NCBI GenBank assembly: GCA_037178625.1
Contig: CM074147.1
Location: 868,001-932,000 of the forward strand
DNA from: Skeletonema tropicum
Lineage: Eukaryota > Bacillariophyta > Thalassiosirophyceae > Thalassiosirales > Thalassiosiraceae
Direction: 5' to 3'
DNA length: 64,000 bases
A model generated the notes under the pieces. That model worked only from the letters and a program-made list of their open reading frames with translations. It made no database searches and was not told where the DNA came from. The position numbers were made by a program, and so were the translations under genes. Positions 52,524 to 63,683 of this stretch are shown here, in pieces. Within the stretch, counting starts at the first letter, position 1. Each line of letters starts with the position of its first letter.

Positions 52524-53281
52524 GGTTGCTGTTGTAAGTAGAGGCACAGTGAGGTTATACGAGGAGGTATGATGTTAGTTCGACAACATCAAGAATGAGG
52601 AGCTGCATCTTAGCTGGGCGGGCTGCTTATTTTGGTCACGGTCATTCTGCTCGTTCACGTGTTTGGAATCAAGGTGAGAACCCCTCTTTTGAGAACAAAT
52701 GACTTACGCTCCGGTACCCGAGTTGTGTTGAGGACCGACAGTTCTTATATATTTATTTTTTCTACGTAAAGTATGCAAAAGTCCGAAGAAAGTGAGGTCA
52801 TTTGAAATGTAAACTAGCAATGACCCCTCAAAGACTGCATGCCAGCCTAACGTGACTCACCACCACCCAGCTCTCAGCTTTCCAGCTGTGAGCAGCCCCC
52901 CTACTCACATATATACTTATGACCTGTGAATGTGCCCTACCTGTAAGTAACATACGAACTACCAATATGTGAGGTATCTTTAAGCTACATCGTATCTACG
53001 TACGCAATCATACATAGGAGTATCCAATATCCATCAACTCAATTCTTCTGTGAACCCGTATTTGTAATTGCCGTAGAAAGCTACAGAGGAATTAGTACTT
53101 TGAGAGCACCATAAGCAAAATTCTAAACCTCGCCTAACGCCAGCAGGCACTCGACAGTCCCTCGAAGCCACAATTACATTACCATTACTCGTCCATAGAT
53201 AATAGACAGCAGCTCTGGTTCTTCTGTCAGTGCTGCTGCCATTCAAAGAAGCACACAACAACGCAATCACACCACCACAAG
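52524..53281. other. divergent intergenic region
   Basis: This is the upstream region of both the esterase-like gene (-) and the DDHD gene (+). No gene is supported. A TATATATTTATTTTT stretch lies near 52746, and ATATATAC near 52910. Confidence 0.4.
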
Positions 53282-55342
53282 ATGCCAACATGGGAAGGAA
53301 TCGAAGATGCCTCCACAATGCTCCCCCGCATCTGGCTCTCCCGCCTCAAAGAAACCGATATCTGGAAACCCCTCCGCAAACTCGACTGCAAGGCACTCAA
53401 CGAATCACGTGGTGAAGACGTATTAATCGAGGGGGGACGGGCCACCGCTCACCCCAAGGAGGGCACCATTACATGGAACTTTGTCACTCGGCCAGCTGTG
53501 AAGATGATACCGGCAACGTGGTTCATGCAGACGCCCAATCCGAAGAGTAAGAATAAAGAGTTTATTTTAGAGCCGTTGGAGGAAGCGGATAGTTTGCAGG
53601 TGGAGTTGCTGTATCAGAATGCTGTGCGGGCATCGTCATCGTTGGGTGAAGGGCTGGATTCTATATTGAAGGAAGAAGTGATGTTAGAGAGTGATCCAGC
53701 GCACAAGGTATGTGTTGTGCGCAATGGAGGATCGCTTGCCATGAGGAAGTTACCCAAAAATCGTGTTTTATTCGGTATTGGCGAGGTTCAAATCACATTA
53801 CAACGTGGATATGGACAATACACCATTGAAGGAGAAGAGGATGAAAATGCATTAGGGGATTTAACCCATGTCATGTTCGTCGTGCATGGTATAGGCGAAG
53901 CAATGTGGAACAAAGAAGAAGTCTCTACATTATCTATGCGCGATGAAATGGATCAATTGCGAATGACAGTCAACAAACGGAAGGTTATGGCGTGGAGAGA
54001 GGAATGCAAAAAGTGTGAACGGCAAAAGCAGCCATTGCCACCGTTACCGAATAAGGTGGAGTTTATACCCATCATGTGGTTTGACAAGGTTCGATCCCCA
54101 ACTCATTCACTCATGTCGTCATTGACGAGTGTGACTTTGCGGACAGTTCCTGCATTGAGGGCTATAGCAAATGATGTGATTTTTGATGTGTTGATGTACC
54201 TTACGCCCGAGTTTTGTGAGGCAATATTGCAATGTGTCACGTCTGAGATCAATGATTTGTATGAGAAATTTCAAACGGTCCATCCTAGTTTCAAGGCACG
54301 TGGTGGAAAGTTTTCGTTGGTAGGTCATTCGTTGGGAAGTGTGATTGTATGGGATGTGTTGTCTATATATAAGGATATCACAGAAAAGAATGCGCCCAAG
54401 GGTAGTGTGGATGATCCAATTTGCATTGATACGCCGTCCTCACCTCAACGGGCGCCGTCTTTGGAAACATTGGATAAAACAAGTATAGATAATAATCCCT
54501 TGGCTGGGTTTCAGGGTGCGGATGAGAGCAAGCATGGCACGTGGGGACCGACGCTGCCAAAGAAAATGACGCAGACACTTCCGTTTGAGCCCGATTTAAC
54601 AATATTCTTGGGATCTCCAATAGGTTTGTTTTTAACACTGCGGGGAGCACATTCTGTCTTTGATGAGATGAGAGCTGTCGCTGAAGCGGAACGAGCAAGT
54701 CTAATCCCATGCGACAATGAAGAGGCGGATAAGATTGCATGGTCACCTAGTGGTCAGTCGGCACCTCCACCTGTCTTTGATTTATCTCCGATAATCTGCT
54801 CTCCATTTTCTTTGCCGACAAAGGCATGCTTCAACGTGTTTCATCCATCAGACCCCGTAGCGTACAGAATCGAGCCGCTTCTTCTACCGGAACATGTCCC
54901 CAATAATGATATCCCACCACCCATGTTTTTGAGTCCAGATGGGAAGAGTTTGCGCTTGCACGTGAAAGCACGACAAGTAGGTGATCAACTCTTCAAACAG
55001 ATTGGCTCCATATCGAATTTGTTTGAATCAGCTGCCCAAAATGCTGCTGCTTCAGCCGCCCAGGCAGACGCCGAAGCGGCTAGAAAAATGGCACAAATGG
55101 AAGCAGACAATGCACCGTCGTCACCGTCACGGCCAAACTTTGAAGGATGTATTAGAGATCGCGAGGTGGCCTTTCGACTAGGTGGAAGATCGTCACGTGT
55201 TGACTTTCAAATTCAACCGGGAGTTATTGACAATGAGTATTTGAGTGCAGTCTCTGCTCATTCGACCTACTTCATGAATGAAGATATTATTGATTTCATC
55301 ATTTATGAGACTCGAACAGGCTCCGAGGATAACGTAGAATGA
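53282..55342 (+). CDS. DDHD-domain phospholipase A1-like protein
   Basis: This is a 686-residue single-exon gene of the intracellular PA-PLA1/SEC23IP class. The N-terminal third (TITWNFVTRPAVKMIPATWF, RVLFGIGEVQITLQRGYGQY) resembles the WWE-like region of the family. The lipase core starts HVMFVVHGIGEAMW and has the GxSxG nucleophile in SLVGHSLGSVIVWDVLS. DLTIFLGSPIGLFLTLRG and NVFHPSDPVAYRIEPLL follow, and DREVAFRLGG near residue 620, then DNEYLSAVSAHSTYF, lies where the DDHD region ends. These enzymes cleave phosphatidic acid and related lipids at the ER/Golgi. Ser in GHSLG and His in SAHSTYF are candidate catalytic residues. The 130-residue insert after the nucleophile is low complexity. 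Confidence 0.9.
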   Translation: MPTWEGIEDASTMLPRIWLSRLKETDIWKPLRKLDCKALNESRGEDVLIEGGRATAHPKEGTITWNFVTRPAVKMIPATWFMQTPNPKSKNKEFILEPLEEADSLQVELLYQNAVRASSSLGEGLDSILKEEVMLESDPAHKVCVVRNGGSLAMRKLPKNRVLFGIGEVQITLQRGYGQYTIEGEEDENALGDLTHVMFVVHGIGEAMWNKEEVSTLSMRDEMDQLRMTVNKRKVMAWREECKKCERQKQPLPPLPNKVEFIPIMWFDKVRSPTHSLMSSLTSVTLRTVPALRAIANDVIFDVLMYLTPEFCEAILQCVTSEINDLYEKFQTVHPSFKARGGKFSLVGHSLGSVIVWDVLSIYKDITEKNAPKGSVDDPICIDTPSSPQRAPSLETLDKTSIDNNPLAGFQGADESKHGTWGPTLPKKMTQTLPFEPDLTIFLGSPIGLFLTLRGAHSVFDEMRAVAEAERASLIPCDNEEADKIAWSPSGQSAPPPVFDLSPIICSPFSLPTKACFNVFHPSDPVAYRIEPLLLPEHVPNNDIPPPMFLSPDGKSLRLHVKARQVGDQLFKQIGSISNLFESAAQNAAASAAQADAEAARKMAQMEADNAPSSPSRPNFEGCIRDREVAFRLGGRSSRVDFQIQPGVIDNEYLSAVSAHSTYFMNEDIIDFIIYETRTGSEDNVE

Positions 55343-55374
55343 TGTATGTAACAACCTTTCTGGGGTTGCATAGG

Positions 55375-55438
55375 CAGTGTAGAGTGTAGATATATGTAAC
55401 AGAAATTTTGAAGTACGTCAGTGTAGAGTGTAGATATG
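55375..55438. repeat. 19-bp direct repeat flanking a short dispersed motif
   Basis: CAGTGTAGAGTGTAGATAT occurs at 55375-55393 and 55420-55438. Between them is ATGTAACAGAAATTTTGAAG followed by TACGT, which resembles the motif at 35795 and 20220. The pattern could be an insertion with duplicated flank or simple local duplication. Confidence 0.6.
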
Positions 55439-55490
55439 ATGCGATATGTTATGAATTTATTCACTGTCAGCTCATCAAATTAGGGCACCT

Positions 55491-58400
55491 TTACCTGGTC
55501 ACTATTTTGACTTGACTCTTCACTAGCGATCTCTGTCTTGCAGTTCGGTAAGGGAACTTATGTCCAACCGTGAATTCAGTAATGCCACCCTCATTGCGTA
55601 GGTAAAACTTTCTGGATTTGAGGCTTGCACTTGACATCACTTTCATCCTCTGCACCACTGCTACATTGATGTATGTCTTTGATTCGTCAATACTTTCGTC
55701 AGCAGCGTTTGTCCGTACAACTATTTGAGTCTTTGTTCCTTTGTCTTTCATTGCCTTCACAAGTGGTTCTGCAAATGCCACACAGATGCATTCTTCCAAA
55801 GTGTCATGTTTTGATCTCTTTTGCATCACTGCTGCAGCCATGATCGTTGGCACTGGAACACGGCAAATTGATGCTGAATCCCACTCAAAATAAGTTGGAA
55901 TCGTTGTACTCTCTTTAAGAAATTCGGGTTTGTTACCACAAAACAACAAGCGAACATAGATTCCCCCACGATAATCTGTTACAGAGTCCATGCGTTTTGT
56001 TGTTGGTGAGCCTATAATATCATGCTCAGTCAAAGGGGTCAACTTGGAACAAATCAACGCTCTTACACGCCGCAGAGCGTTGATATCTTCAGAGTGATAC
56101 CTTCGGTTGACGTTATTAATAGCAGCGCTAATTTTGCTGAGCAGTTCTTCAAAGTGAGCAAAGGCAATGTCTTCCATACCTTCTTCTTCCGCATAGGCGA
56201 GATATATCTGATCAATCACCAAGTTCAGTGCCGAGCAAATATCTCTCACAGATAGTTGTCGAGTGTAAGCATATTGTTCTTTGGCAAACAAGCCACCTGG
56301 CTCTAAAAATGAACGCGCGAAGCCCATGACCGCATCATTGCATTCTACTGAATGCCCAATTGTTTTAAGCCATGGAGAATGACGTTCATCATTCCATAGG
56401 GCAAATTGAGTAGGCCTCCAAATATTGTTTGAATGCTCCAAAGATATAATCAACGAATGAGCACCAAGGACGAGTGTTTCAGCAGCTTCAGACCATTGCC
56501 GTTTCGTGACATGAAGATCTCTCAGGGCAAACAGCCAGCGTAGCTTTTGTGGAGAACTTGTCTGGGGCGAGAAAAAATTAGCTGCTTCAAGAAGAGACTC
56601 TTCATCAGCGTCAAAAATGGCACCAGGGGGGAGGTGTCCAAATTGAAAGCCTGAAGTGGGTCTCGACGATTGTAATTCGGCGATTTTGCCCAGATCAACT
56701 TTTTCAGATGCACCTTTTAGCCGAATCTCAACCAGCACCCCGTCAATGATGGCTTGGCCAGTCCGGCAAAATGTTGTAATTGAAGGAATCAGCTGCGGGT
56801 CAATGCGATCATCGTCTATTGGGTTCGTGTCTTCTACATCGGCCAGGGCACGGCGAAGAGGCCAGAGGGATGTCTCGGCATCTCCGATCGACTTGATCAA
56901 ACCACTAACAGTGCTGAGAGATATTTCTCGAGCGACAACCTCCGGTAAAACAGTCAAAAACGTTAGACCAACTTCATCAATACTCCCAAGTTCGTTGTAA
57001 ACGCCTCCAAGTAGCGACACGAAGAAATCAACTGCCATAGCACGTACTGACAGCTCTGTGCTGTTCATCATTGTCAAAATTACACGTCCCCAGTGCTGGA
57101 GATCATTCCCAACTGCGTTTAAGAAAACAGAAGCTCCAAATTTATCAAGGCCGTGAGCCGATCCTCCAAGAGTTCTCAACAAAGTCACAGATGACTGTGG
57201 AGTTGCCAATACGTGGAGTAATAAATCAAACACAGACTTCGCCAACTTCTCTAATTCACGAATATCCGCTGTGAAGTGGTCAATGCATTCTTCTACAAGT
57301 AGAATGACAGTCGCAGAGATGCAATTGAATGTTTCTTGCGTCATTTCCTTCGATAACCCTCCAAGTGTAAAGAATGACTCATTGCTAGGGATGAAGTACT
57401 GACATGTCGCACTGGCCAACTTCAAGAGGCGTATAAATTTTTGTATTTGATCTGGTTTTCTACAAAATGAGCTCAATTGATTTCGTAGCAATGCCTCCGG
57501 CCCTTCTTGTAACACGTAAAGAATACTCAGAATCCACAGGCATCGGACTTTATGTTTGGCATCCATCCTTGTTAAAACTGAGACAGACTCCACTGATTGC
57601 TCCAAAAGTGGACCCATCACCATAGCAGCGACCCGAGTGTTACATGCCGCTGATTGGAATCTGGAATCTGATGCATGTCGTTTGATCAACAGTTCATATG
57701 CGCACAGTATCGAATGGAAAGCGACAGACTCAATGCGCAATAATTCATCCCGTGAAAGTGAGCCCTCGACCTCCCGACCAAACCTCAACGCATTTGATTG
57801 AGCTTTTGCTTCAACGATTATTGTTTTGCACGACCGATGACAAATTGACAAACAGTGGCTCATGAGAAGGTCAGCGAGCCAAAATGTAGATGGATTGCGA
57901 TCAACTCTGTTGAAGTAGTCTCGTATCAAATCGCTCCTCTGTGAAGTACTAGACCTTTGGTTCATCCAATTAGAAGCCTGATTCTTCTTTGGATAAGACC
58001 CTGAGTATTTTAATGGGAAATTCATGCCCGTGAAACGAGGCATTGTCGCAAGTCTCTCCACAGCATACAACCTGATTTGTTGAGAACACATGATTCTACG
58101 AAGACGAAATTGATCAGTAGACTCGGGGACCCGACGTTGTGGATCTTCGCATTCTTCCAATATATTGAAAAATGCTTGTACTAAACTTGCAACTTGCGAC
58201 GGGTGTAACAAAGCGAGAAGTCCAACGAGGAAGTCCAATGCATACGTACTGATAGACAAAGCCTTTGTGAGCATTTGATCCGAGTTCGAAGCTTCACTAC
58301 TTCCACCGGCGGCCATTGCTTCTCTCATTATTCCGAGAGCTATTGATTCAACCATGGGTACAAGCACCCGCATGTGGAAATCATCAAGGAACGTCATTGG

Positions 58401-61400
58401 TATAATCATCTTTGTCGTGTAATGTTGAGAGCATCTCAATACCAGAGACTTTAAGCAAAGCGGAAGGAAAAAGGATGCATTCCGGATGAAAGATGATGCT
58501 ATAATAGAGTCCGATGATTGATTTGATGTCCCTTGGACAACTTCGTAAGGCCACAGAGGAATGGTCTCACTACTTCCTCGCAGTATTCTCTCACCGTTCA
58601 TTGAAGCGGCAAATGATGTCCACGATTGAACCCAAAGCGCAGTAATTGATTCATACAATGAGAGGAGGTGATGTGTGGAGAGATCTGACAGTTCACCTTG
58701 TTCTTTCATTGGACGAAAAACCAGGGCGGGTAGTTTCAAGCAAGCTTGGCTTCCTCGCATAGTTTCTTGTGTACCATTTTTGCATTCATCTTCCACATCC
58801 GAGCTTGCATCGAAAGGATTCTTGTCCAAGCTCGTAAGTTTGCTAGTGCCTGCATACGGCATATTTCTGCGTGGCGGCGTCAATACATCAGGTGCAACGC
58901 AAGGGGCCAAGACAAGCTGGGCAACACTATTGACGCGAGTTGCCACGTATCCTGCTCGCTTACCCGCAAATGAGAATGGTGCAGGCGCTGCTGTCTTGGG
59001 CTTGGACCTAGTTGGAGTTTCAAAACCAAGCACCTCGCCACATTCAAAACCGTTTCCGTTTTCATCTTGGATTACCAAAGAATCACTGCGTTGTAGATGG
59101 ATGTTTACCTCCTCCCCCTCCCGAAGTTGATTGGGTGGGTCGTTCAAGATGCTTTTACTCTCAACAATCATAGGAAAGACAGTACGAGAGGTCATGGTGC
59201 CGAAACTTGCTATCGTTTCATCGTCATCAAAAAACTCCCGTGCATAAACATCATCATCATACTTCTCTGCCTCTGCCTTTAACTGCTCTGTCCTAGTTGG
59301 AACATATGCCCTCCTCGAAAATGGGGCTTGTTTTATTTCACTTCTTGGAGTCTTGACGCGATACTTCGAAGGAGACCGAGCTGCGGCAAGATGGTTCTCT
59401 GAGTCATTAAACGAAAAATTTCCACCTCCATTCATGTCAACAGCGTCAGAAAAGTCAGGTTGCCATTCTGTTACTGACTCATCGACATCTACTTCAGTTG
59501 TGTCATCAGCTTGACCTTCCAACAACGGTTCATCAAAAGTATCAATGAATGATTTCAGCAAACGATTATACTGCGGACATACAATCAGACCGTAACTCTC
59601 ATGATATGATGTCCTCGTTTTATCCAAGATCTCAAATAAGCTACGAATCATTGCCAAAATGACGTCAGTTGCATCCCAAGAAGATAGACGGTACCATGCA
59701 TCGTTACTGCCAAGAATATCGAACAGCGGTTCGAAGTAGACAGCCGGACATTTTTGAGTGACCAGGTTCATCATATTGGCCGTCATCAACGAGACAAAGT
59801 GGCGTTTTATTGCGTTTCCGGAAGTCATGTAGAGAATGTCAACAAAGGGAATCCCAAATGTTGGATGAACAACTGCATTGCCGTCGCCAAAGGGACTATC
59901 ACGAACAAGTGTTGCTATAGAAGGATCACTGATATGACATGAACTTGCAAGCCTTGTTTCGATGTGCACTTGAAAGTCCTCTCCAAGTTGAATCCTATGC
60001 AAGCCGTTAGGTACAATTGTTGTCACCCTTCCTCCCGATATTGACTCTTTGGACGAGATTATTAATGGAATCGTTGTCTCAGCTAGGAGAGTATCGCATT
60101 TATTGCCGTTGACTGAAAAGATGGAAAATTGTAGAAAGTGTCTTCGATCGAGAATATCTGGTAGGCGGACTTTGACTTCTTCTCTCAGAGGAACATCCTT
60201 TTTGTGAGATGACTTTATCTTTCCTGATTTGATGCTCCCGATACTCGTTTTGGAGAGATCCACCGACTTGGTAAAGAAAGATTCCACCAACGGAGGACCA
60301 GCCGGTGATGTAGGGTTGTAAATTGCTTCTATTGGTTCGTAAACACCCTCAGTTCCGTCGAATGATCTGCTCCCTTCGGAAAAGTCTTGTTCAACAATCT
60401 GTATTCTGACTGAAACATTTTGTAAATTATTGGCAGTTTTCTTCCTCGTTTCGCTAGGAGACATTCGAATCAAACGTGGGTAAATAAACATCAAATTGAT
60501 AGTTGTATTGGAGCAAAAGGTCATATTGTCTTCATATCTTTTTGCAGATGATCGTGGTGGCAAGTACAACACTTCCTTTATATCAAACGATGAAGCATAA
60601 CCCGATTCTTGGGAGCTTGGAAGTCTGCGCAAGTCAGAGCGATGTTTCTTGCTGCCATCCGCTACTGCTGCTGCTGATGTTGACGCCGCTGCTGCCGCTG
60701 AGGGACCTTCGAAGCTGATTGCACAATCACCCATTACATCCGCTAGCAGTAAAGGACCCGATGATGATGATGATGATGACTCGGCGAGTTGTTTTGAATC
60801 TTTCAACAAAGCTTTTGTGAAGTCCCCATCTAAGAATTCGGTAAATATGTTGGCATGTCCTCGTATGTTGGAAGCTGTAGTACGACTTATTCCACTTGCC
60901 GTAATGTCTTTGAGACGTTCTACAAATTCTTCTTCTGACTGCGGACTGTAAGCAAACGAATGAAAAGGAGTTTGTGTCGTCTTTCCAACTGGCCAGCAAT
61001 GCTGATTGTCTTGAGCAAATGCAGAGGTGACACCGAAGCAAACAGGTATCAAATGTTGAGCACTTGAATCTTGATTTGCACCGCCGCCTTCGCTGTTGTT
61101 GTTGTTGCCAACAACAGTAGTAGATTTCCTTCGTGTTTTAGATTGTATCGAACCCAACTCACCGACTTTGGACTTTCCCTTCGCTAATAAAGTTCGCTTG
61201 ATCATGCTTCCAACCTTTTCCTTCTCCTTTTGATTATAATGCGTGGGAGATTTGGGATTTGCGTCACTATAGTGTGTTGTTGTTGCTCCTCCATTATTGC
61301 CATTCTGCGCCTCCTTCTTGAATACCTGAATCACGAGATAAAGATCACGATATGAAACTTCCAAAGGATCATATGACATGATTGCTCTTCGTTTCCTCTT

Positions 61401-63683
61401 TCGCCATGATTGGGTTGGTAACACACTATTATTATCATCGTCATCAAAGCTTGGAGAAGTAGTAGTACCATCAATCCCATGCCAATCACCAGCTGGGAAG
61501 AAGAAGTCTTCACTAATCTTACCGCAAAACAAGGCATCCTGCTGCTGCTTGCCATTAGTATTAGCAGTCCGTCGTCGGCTTCTTAGACTGTACAAACTCA
61601 TCGTACAAAATAATGGCCCATCGGTATCCCCACCGTCAAATCGAATATCCAATGGACAAGCCAAGAAGTAGACATGTCCTGGAGGTCGATCCATAAATGG
61701 TCTTGGTCGCCATAGCAAATGTGAAGAGGAAAACGTTGCATCTACAGGTGGAGCCAGTGCACCAAAGCTGTTAATGTCATTGTTTGTATTGCCATCACCA
61801 TCACCACCACCACTACCATTAGCATCCTCCTTCTTTTCAAACGAGGCATTCAACCTCGCCGCCAAAACAAGATCCCGCCCCGCAAACGGAACACCGGGTA
61901 TACACCCACCAGCCCAAATTTTGATATCCTCACGACATGATGGATGTATTTCATCCAGCACAGTAGTAGTAGTCGTGGTAGTAGTACCGCCAATAATAGT
62001 CGCTGTAACATCATCCATGTCAACTTCATCATCATTCTTCTTCCCATTATCATTACTACCAAACAAACTAAATCCAGAAGCCAAAAGTACAATCCGTGGA
62101 CTAGCCTCCTCCCATTCACTTTCCTTCTTCACTTCCTCCATCTTGATGACAATCTCTTCCGGTGGTGGATTACTAAACCCTACATCCGATCTCATTGGTA
62201 ATCGTCGTTTCATATTGGTTAATATTGGTGAATGGGATGGTAATGTCGATTTGGTAGTGATGAGTGGATTTAGGGAAATGTACCGTCCATCACCGCGGGA
62301 GGAGGGTGTGGATGGTTTTTTCCTTCTTGGTAGTAGTGGGTAGTAGTAGTGTGAAGAATTGCTACTATCATCATGTTCTTTGGTTTTGTGATATTGTCCA
62401 TCAACAAACCAAGGATCTGCATCAATACTACATGCTGCATTCCATTGCAATTGTCGTACAATTCTACTATTGTTGTTGGTCTTTCGCTTATTATTCATGT
62501 TGTTGTCACCACCACCAGTAGTATTTGATGCAGCAGACTCCCCATTATTGTAAGTTGTAGTATACCCATGCAAATATTCCAATATCTTCATGTGGTTCGG
62601 ACTAGGTGATATTCGACACGGATTATCTGTAATATTATTCCTCTTATGTTGTTCACCACTACCACTACCCGATGATACAACAAGATTGTCCAATACTATC
62701 CGATTGTCACTAGTACTATTGTTGGTAGTATAAATGCGACTACTTCCTTTATTTTTGACTCGATCCATATCCTCCAACAGTCGTTGCAAATTGGCCGAGG
62801 ATGACGCAGCTGGGATACGATTGTCAAATGCAATACGTTGACATAAATCGACTTTACGGATGGTAACGTGCATTGCGTGTGAGGGGTGTTGGAATGTGTG
62901 ATTTTGGTAGCGTTTGGGGTCTGGTTTGGCCAATTTTAGTTTTTGATGGGGCTTAGTATTATTGGCTGTTGATGATATTGGTGGTGGTTGTTGTTTTGAC
63001 TTTGATAAGATGCTGTTGTTACTGTTGCTGCTGCTGCGTCGAAAGGAAGTGGAGGATGAGTTGGATGGTTGTCTTGTCAAAGATTGGGTTTGTTTCATGG
63101 CATGTGGTGGTCGATGATGATGATGATGATGATAATGTTGAGATGTAGTTGAGCCAGCAGATGATGAACGCGATTTGGAAATTGGAGGACGTTGACGCGA
63201 CTGTGGTTGAGAGGAATGATTTAAATGCTGCTGCTGCTGTGGAGGTGGAGGAGGTGCGGATTGTGGTGCAGCCCGTCGTTGGTGCTGGACATGACTTGGC
63301 GTGATAACTTTATCCAAATCAATTCTTTGCGTTTGCATCATGTTGTGCTGTTGATGATGATTGTTTTGAGAGCCACCAGTGACGGAGGATCGGTTGTTGC
63401 TCGACTGATCAGATGATTTGCGCTGAATAATCTTCGAAGATGAGCCATTGCTGTTGCTGCTATTTATTGGAAAGCCAAATTCATCAGTCATCGACTCCAT
63501 CGAATTATTACTGGAGTTCATTTGAAGTCTGGATTGGGAGATTAGCATCGCATCTTCATTTGCTGCGTGGAGGTTATTGCTGCCGCCAAAGCTACCGGAG
63601 CGTCGACTGATTTGAGGCACTTGCGGTGGCCGAGAGGACGAGGAGCTGCCACTGCCGCCGCTGGTCGCTTGCTTGCGAGACAT
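55491..63683 (-). CDS. DOCK-family (DHR1/DHR2) guanine nucleotide exchange factor
   Basis: This is a 2730-residue single-exon gene. Residues 1-250 are low complexity (Ser, Asn, Gln, His runs). A C2/DHR1 domain lies at about 1035-1190 (EVLYLPPRSSAKRYEDNMTF, NLQNVSVRIQIVEQD, DRRHFLQFSIFSVN). It is followed by long helical armadillo-like sequence with YHESYGLIVCPQYNRLLKSF. DHR2 begins near 2380 (LRWLFALRDLHVTKRQWSEA), with lobe B at GGIYVRLLFCGNKPEFLKES and FAEPLVKAMK. DOCK proteins activate Rac/Cdc42-type GTPases at membranes. The frame ends soon after lobe B, in ACC AGG TAA, where the stop overlaps a possible GTAAAG donor. Only 148 bases remain before the convergent DDHD gene, so a full lobe C does not fit. 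Confidence 0.85.
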   Translation of the reverse strand: MSRKQATSGGSGSSSSSRPPQVPQISRRSGSFGGSNNLHAANEDAMLISQSRLQMNSSNNSMESMTDEFGFPINSSNSNGSSSKIIQRKSSDQSSNNRSSVTGGSQNNHHQQHNMMQTQRIDLDKVITPSHVQHQRRAAPQSAPPPPPQQQQHLNHSSQPQSRQRPPISKSRSSSAGSTTSQHYHHHHHHRPPHAMKQTQSLTRQPSNSSSTSFRRSSSNSNNSILSKSKQQPPPISSTANNTKPHQKLKLAKPDPKRYQNHTFQHPSHAMHVTIRKVDLCQRIAFDNRIPAASSSANLQRLLEDMDRVKNKGSSRIYTTNNSTSDNRIVLDNLVVSSGSGSGEQHKRNNITDNPCRISPSPNHMKILEYLHGYTTTYNNGESAASNTTGGGDNNMNNKRKTNNNSRIVRQLQWNAACSIDADPWFVDGQYHKTKEHDDSSNSSHYYYPLLPRRKKPSTPSSRGDGRYISLNPLITTKSTLPSHSPILTNMKRRLPMRSDVGFSNPPPEEIVIKMEEVKKESEWEEASPRIVLLASGFSLFGSNDNGKKNDDEVDMDDVTATIIGGTTTTTTTTVLDEIHPSCREDIKIWAGGCIPGVPFAGRDLVLAARLNASFEKKEDANGSGGGDGDGNTNNDINSFGALAPPVDATFSSSHLLWRPRPFMDRPPGHVYFLACPLDIRFDGGDTDGPLFCTMSLYSLRSRRRTANTNGKQQQDALFCGKISEDFFFPAGDWHGIDGTTTSPSFDDDDNNSVLPTQSWRKRKRRAIMSYDPLEVSYRDLYLVIQVFKKEAQNGNNGGATTTHYSDANPKSPTHYNQKEKEKVGSMIKRTLLAKGKSKVGELGSIQSKTRRKSTTVVGNNNNSEGGGANQDSSAQHLIPVCFGVTSAFAQDNQHCWPVGKTTQTPFHSFAYSPQSEEEFVERLKDITASGISRTTASNIRGHANIFTEFLDGDFTKALLKDSKQLAESSSSSSSGPLLLADVMGDCAISFEGPSAAAAASTSAAAVADGSKKHRSDLRRLPSSQESGYASSFDIKEVLYLPPRSSAKRYEDNMTFCSNTTINLMFIYPRLIRMSPSETRKKTANNLQNVSVRIQIVEQDFSEGSRSFDGTEGVYEPIEAIYNPTSPAGPPLVESFFTKSVDLSKTSIGSIKSGKIKSSHKKDVPLREEVKVRLPDILDRRHFLQFSIFSVNGNKCDTLLAETTIPLIISSKESISGGRVTTIVPNGLHRIQLGEDFQVHIETRLASSCHISDPSIATLVRDSPFGDGNAVVHPTFGIPFVDILYMTSGNAIKRHFVSLMTANMMNLVTQKCPAVYFEPLFDILGSNDAWYRLSSWDATDVILAMIRSLFEILDKTRTSYHESYGLIVCPQYNRLLKSFIDTFDEPLLEGQADDTTEVDVDESVTEWQPDFSDAVDMNGGGNFSFNDSENHLAAARSPSKYRVKTPRSEIKQAPFSRRAYVPTRTEQLKAEAEKYDDDVYAREFFDDDETIASFGTMTSRTVFPMIVESKSILNDPPNQLREGEEVNIHLQRSDSLVIQDENGNGFECGEVLGFETPTRSKPKTAAPAPFSFAGKRAGYVATRVNSVAQLVLAPCVAPDVLTPPRRNMPYAGTSKLTSLDKNPFDASSDVEDECKNGTQETMRGSQACLKLPALVFRPMKEQGELSDLSTHHLLSLYESITALWVQSWTSFAASMNGERILRGSSETIPLWPYEVVQGTSNQSSDSIIASSFIRNASFFLPLCLKSLVLRCSQHYTTKMIIPMTFLDDFHMRVLVPMVESIALGIMREAMAAGGSSEASNSDQMLTKALSISTYALDFLVGLLALLHPSQVASLVQAFFNILEECEDPQRRVPESTDQFRLRRIMCSQQIRLYAVERLATMPRFTGMNFPLKYSGSYPKKNQASNWMNQRSSTSQRSDLIRDYFNRVDRNPSTFWLADLLMSHCLSICHRSCKTIIVEAKAQSNALRFGREVEGSLSRDELLRIESVAFHSILCAYELLIKRHASDSRFQSAACNTRVAAMVMGPLLEQSVESVSVLTRMDAKHKVRCLWILSILYVLQEGPEALLRNQLSSFCRKPDQIQKFIRLLKLASATCQYFIPSNESFFTLGGLSKEMTQETFNCISATVILLVEECIDHFTADIRELEKLAKSVFDLLLHVLATPQSSVTLLRTLGGSAHGLDKFGASVFLNAVGNDLQHWGRVILTMMNSTELSVRAMAVDFFVSLLGGVYNELGSIDEVGLTFLTVLPEVVAREISLSTVSGLIKSIGDAETSLWPLRRALADVEDTNPIDDDRIDPQLIPSITTFCRTGQAIIDGVLVEIRLKGASEKVDLGKIAELQSSRPTSGFQFGHLPPGAIFDADEESLLEAANFFSPQTSSPQKLRWLFALRDLHVTKRQWSEAAETLVLGAHSLIISLEHSNNIWRPTQFALWNDERHSPWLKTIGHSVECNDAVMGFARSFLEPGGLFAKEQYAYTRQLSVRDICSALNLVIDQIYLAYAEEEGMEDIAFAHFEELLSKISAAINNVNRRYHSEDINALRRVRALICSKLTPLTEHDIIGSPTTKRMDSVTDYRGGIYVRLLFCGNKPEFLKESTTIPTYFEWDSASICRVPVPTIMAAAVMQKRSKHDTLEECICVAFAEPLVKAMKDKGTKTQIVVRTNAADESIDESKTYINVAVVQRMKVMSSASLKSRKFYLRNEGGITEFTVGHKFPYRTARQRSLVKSQVKIVTR

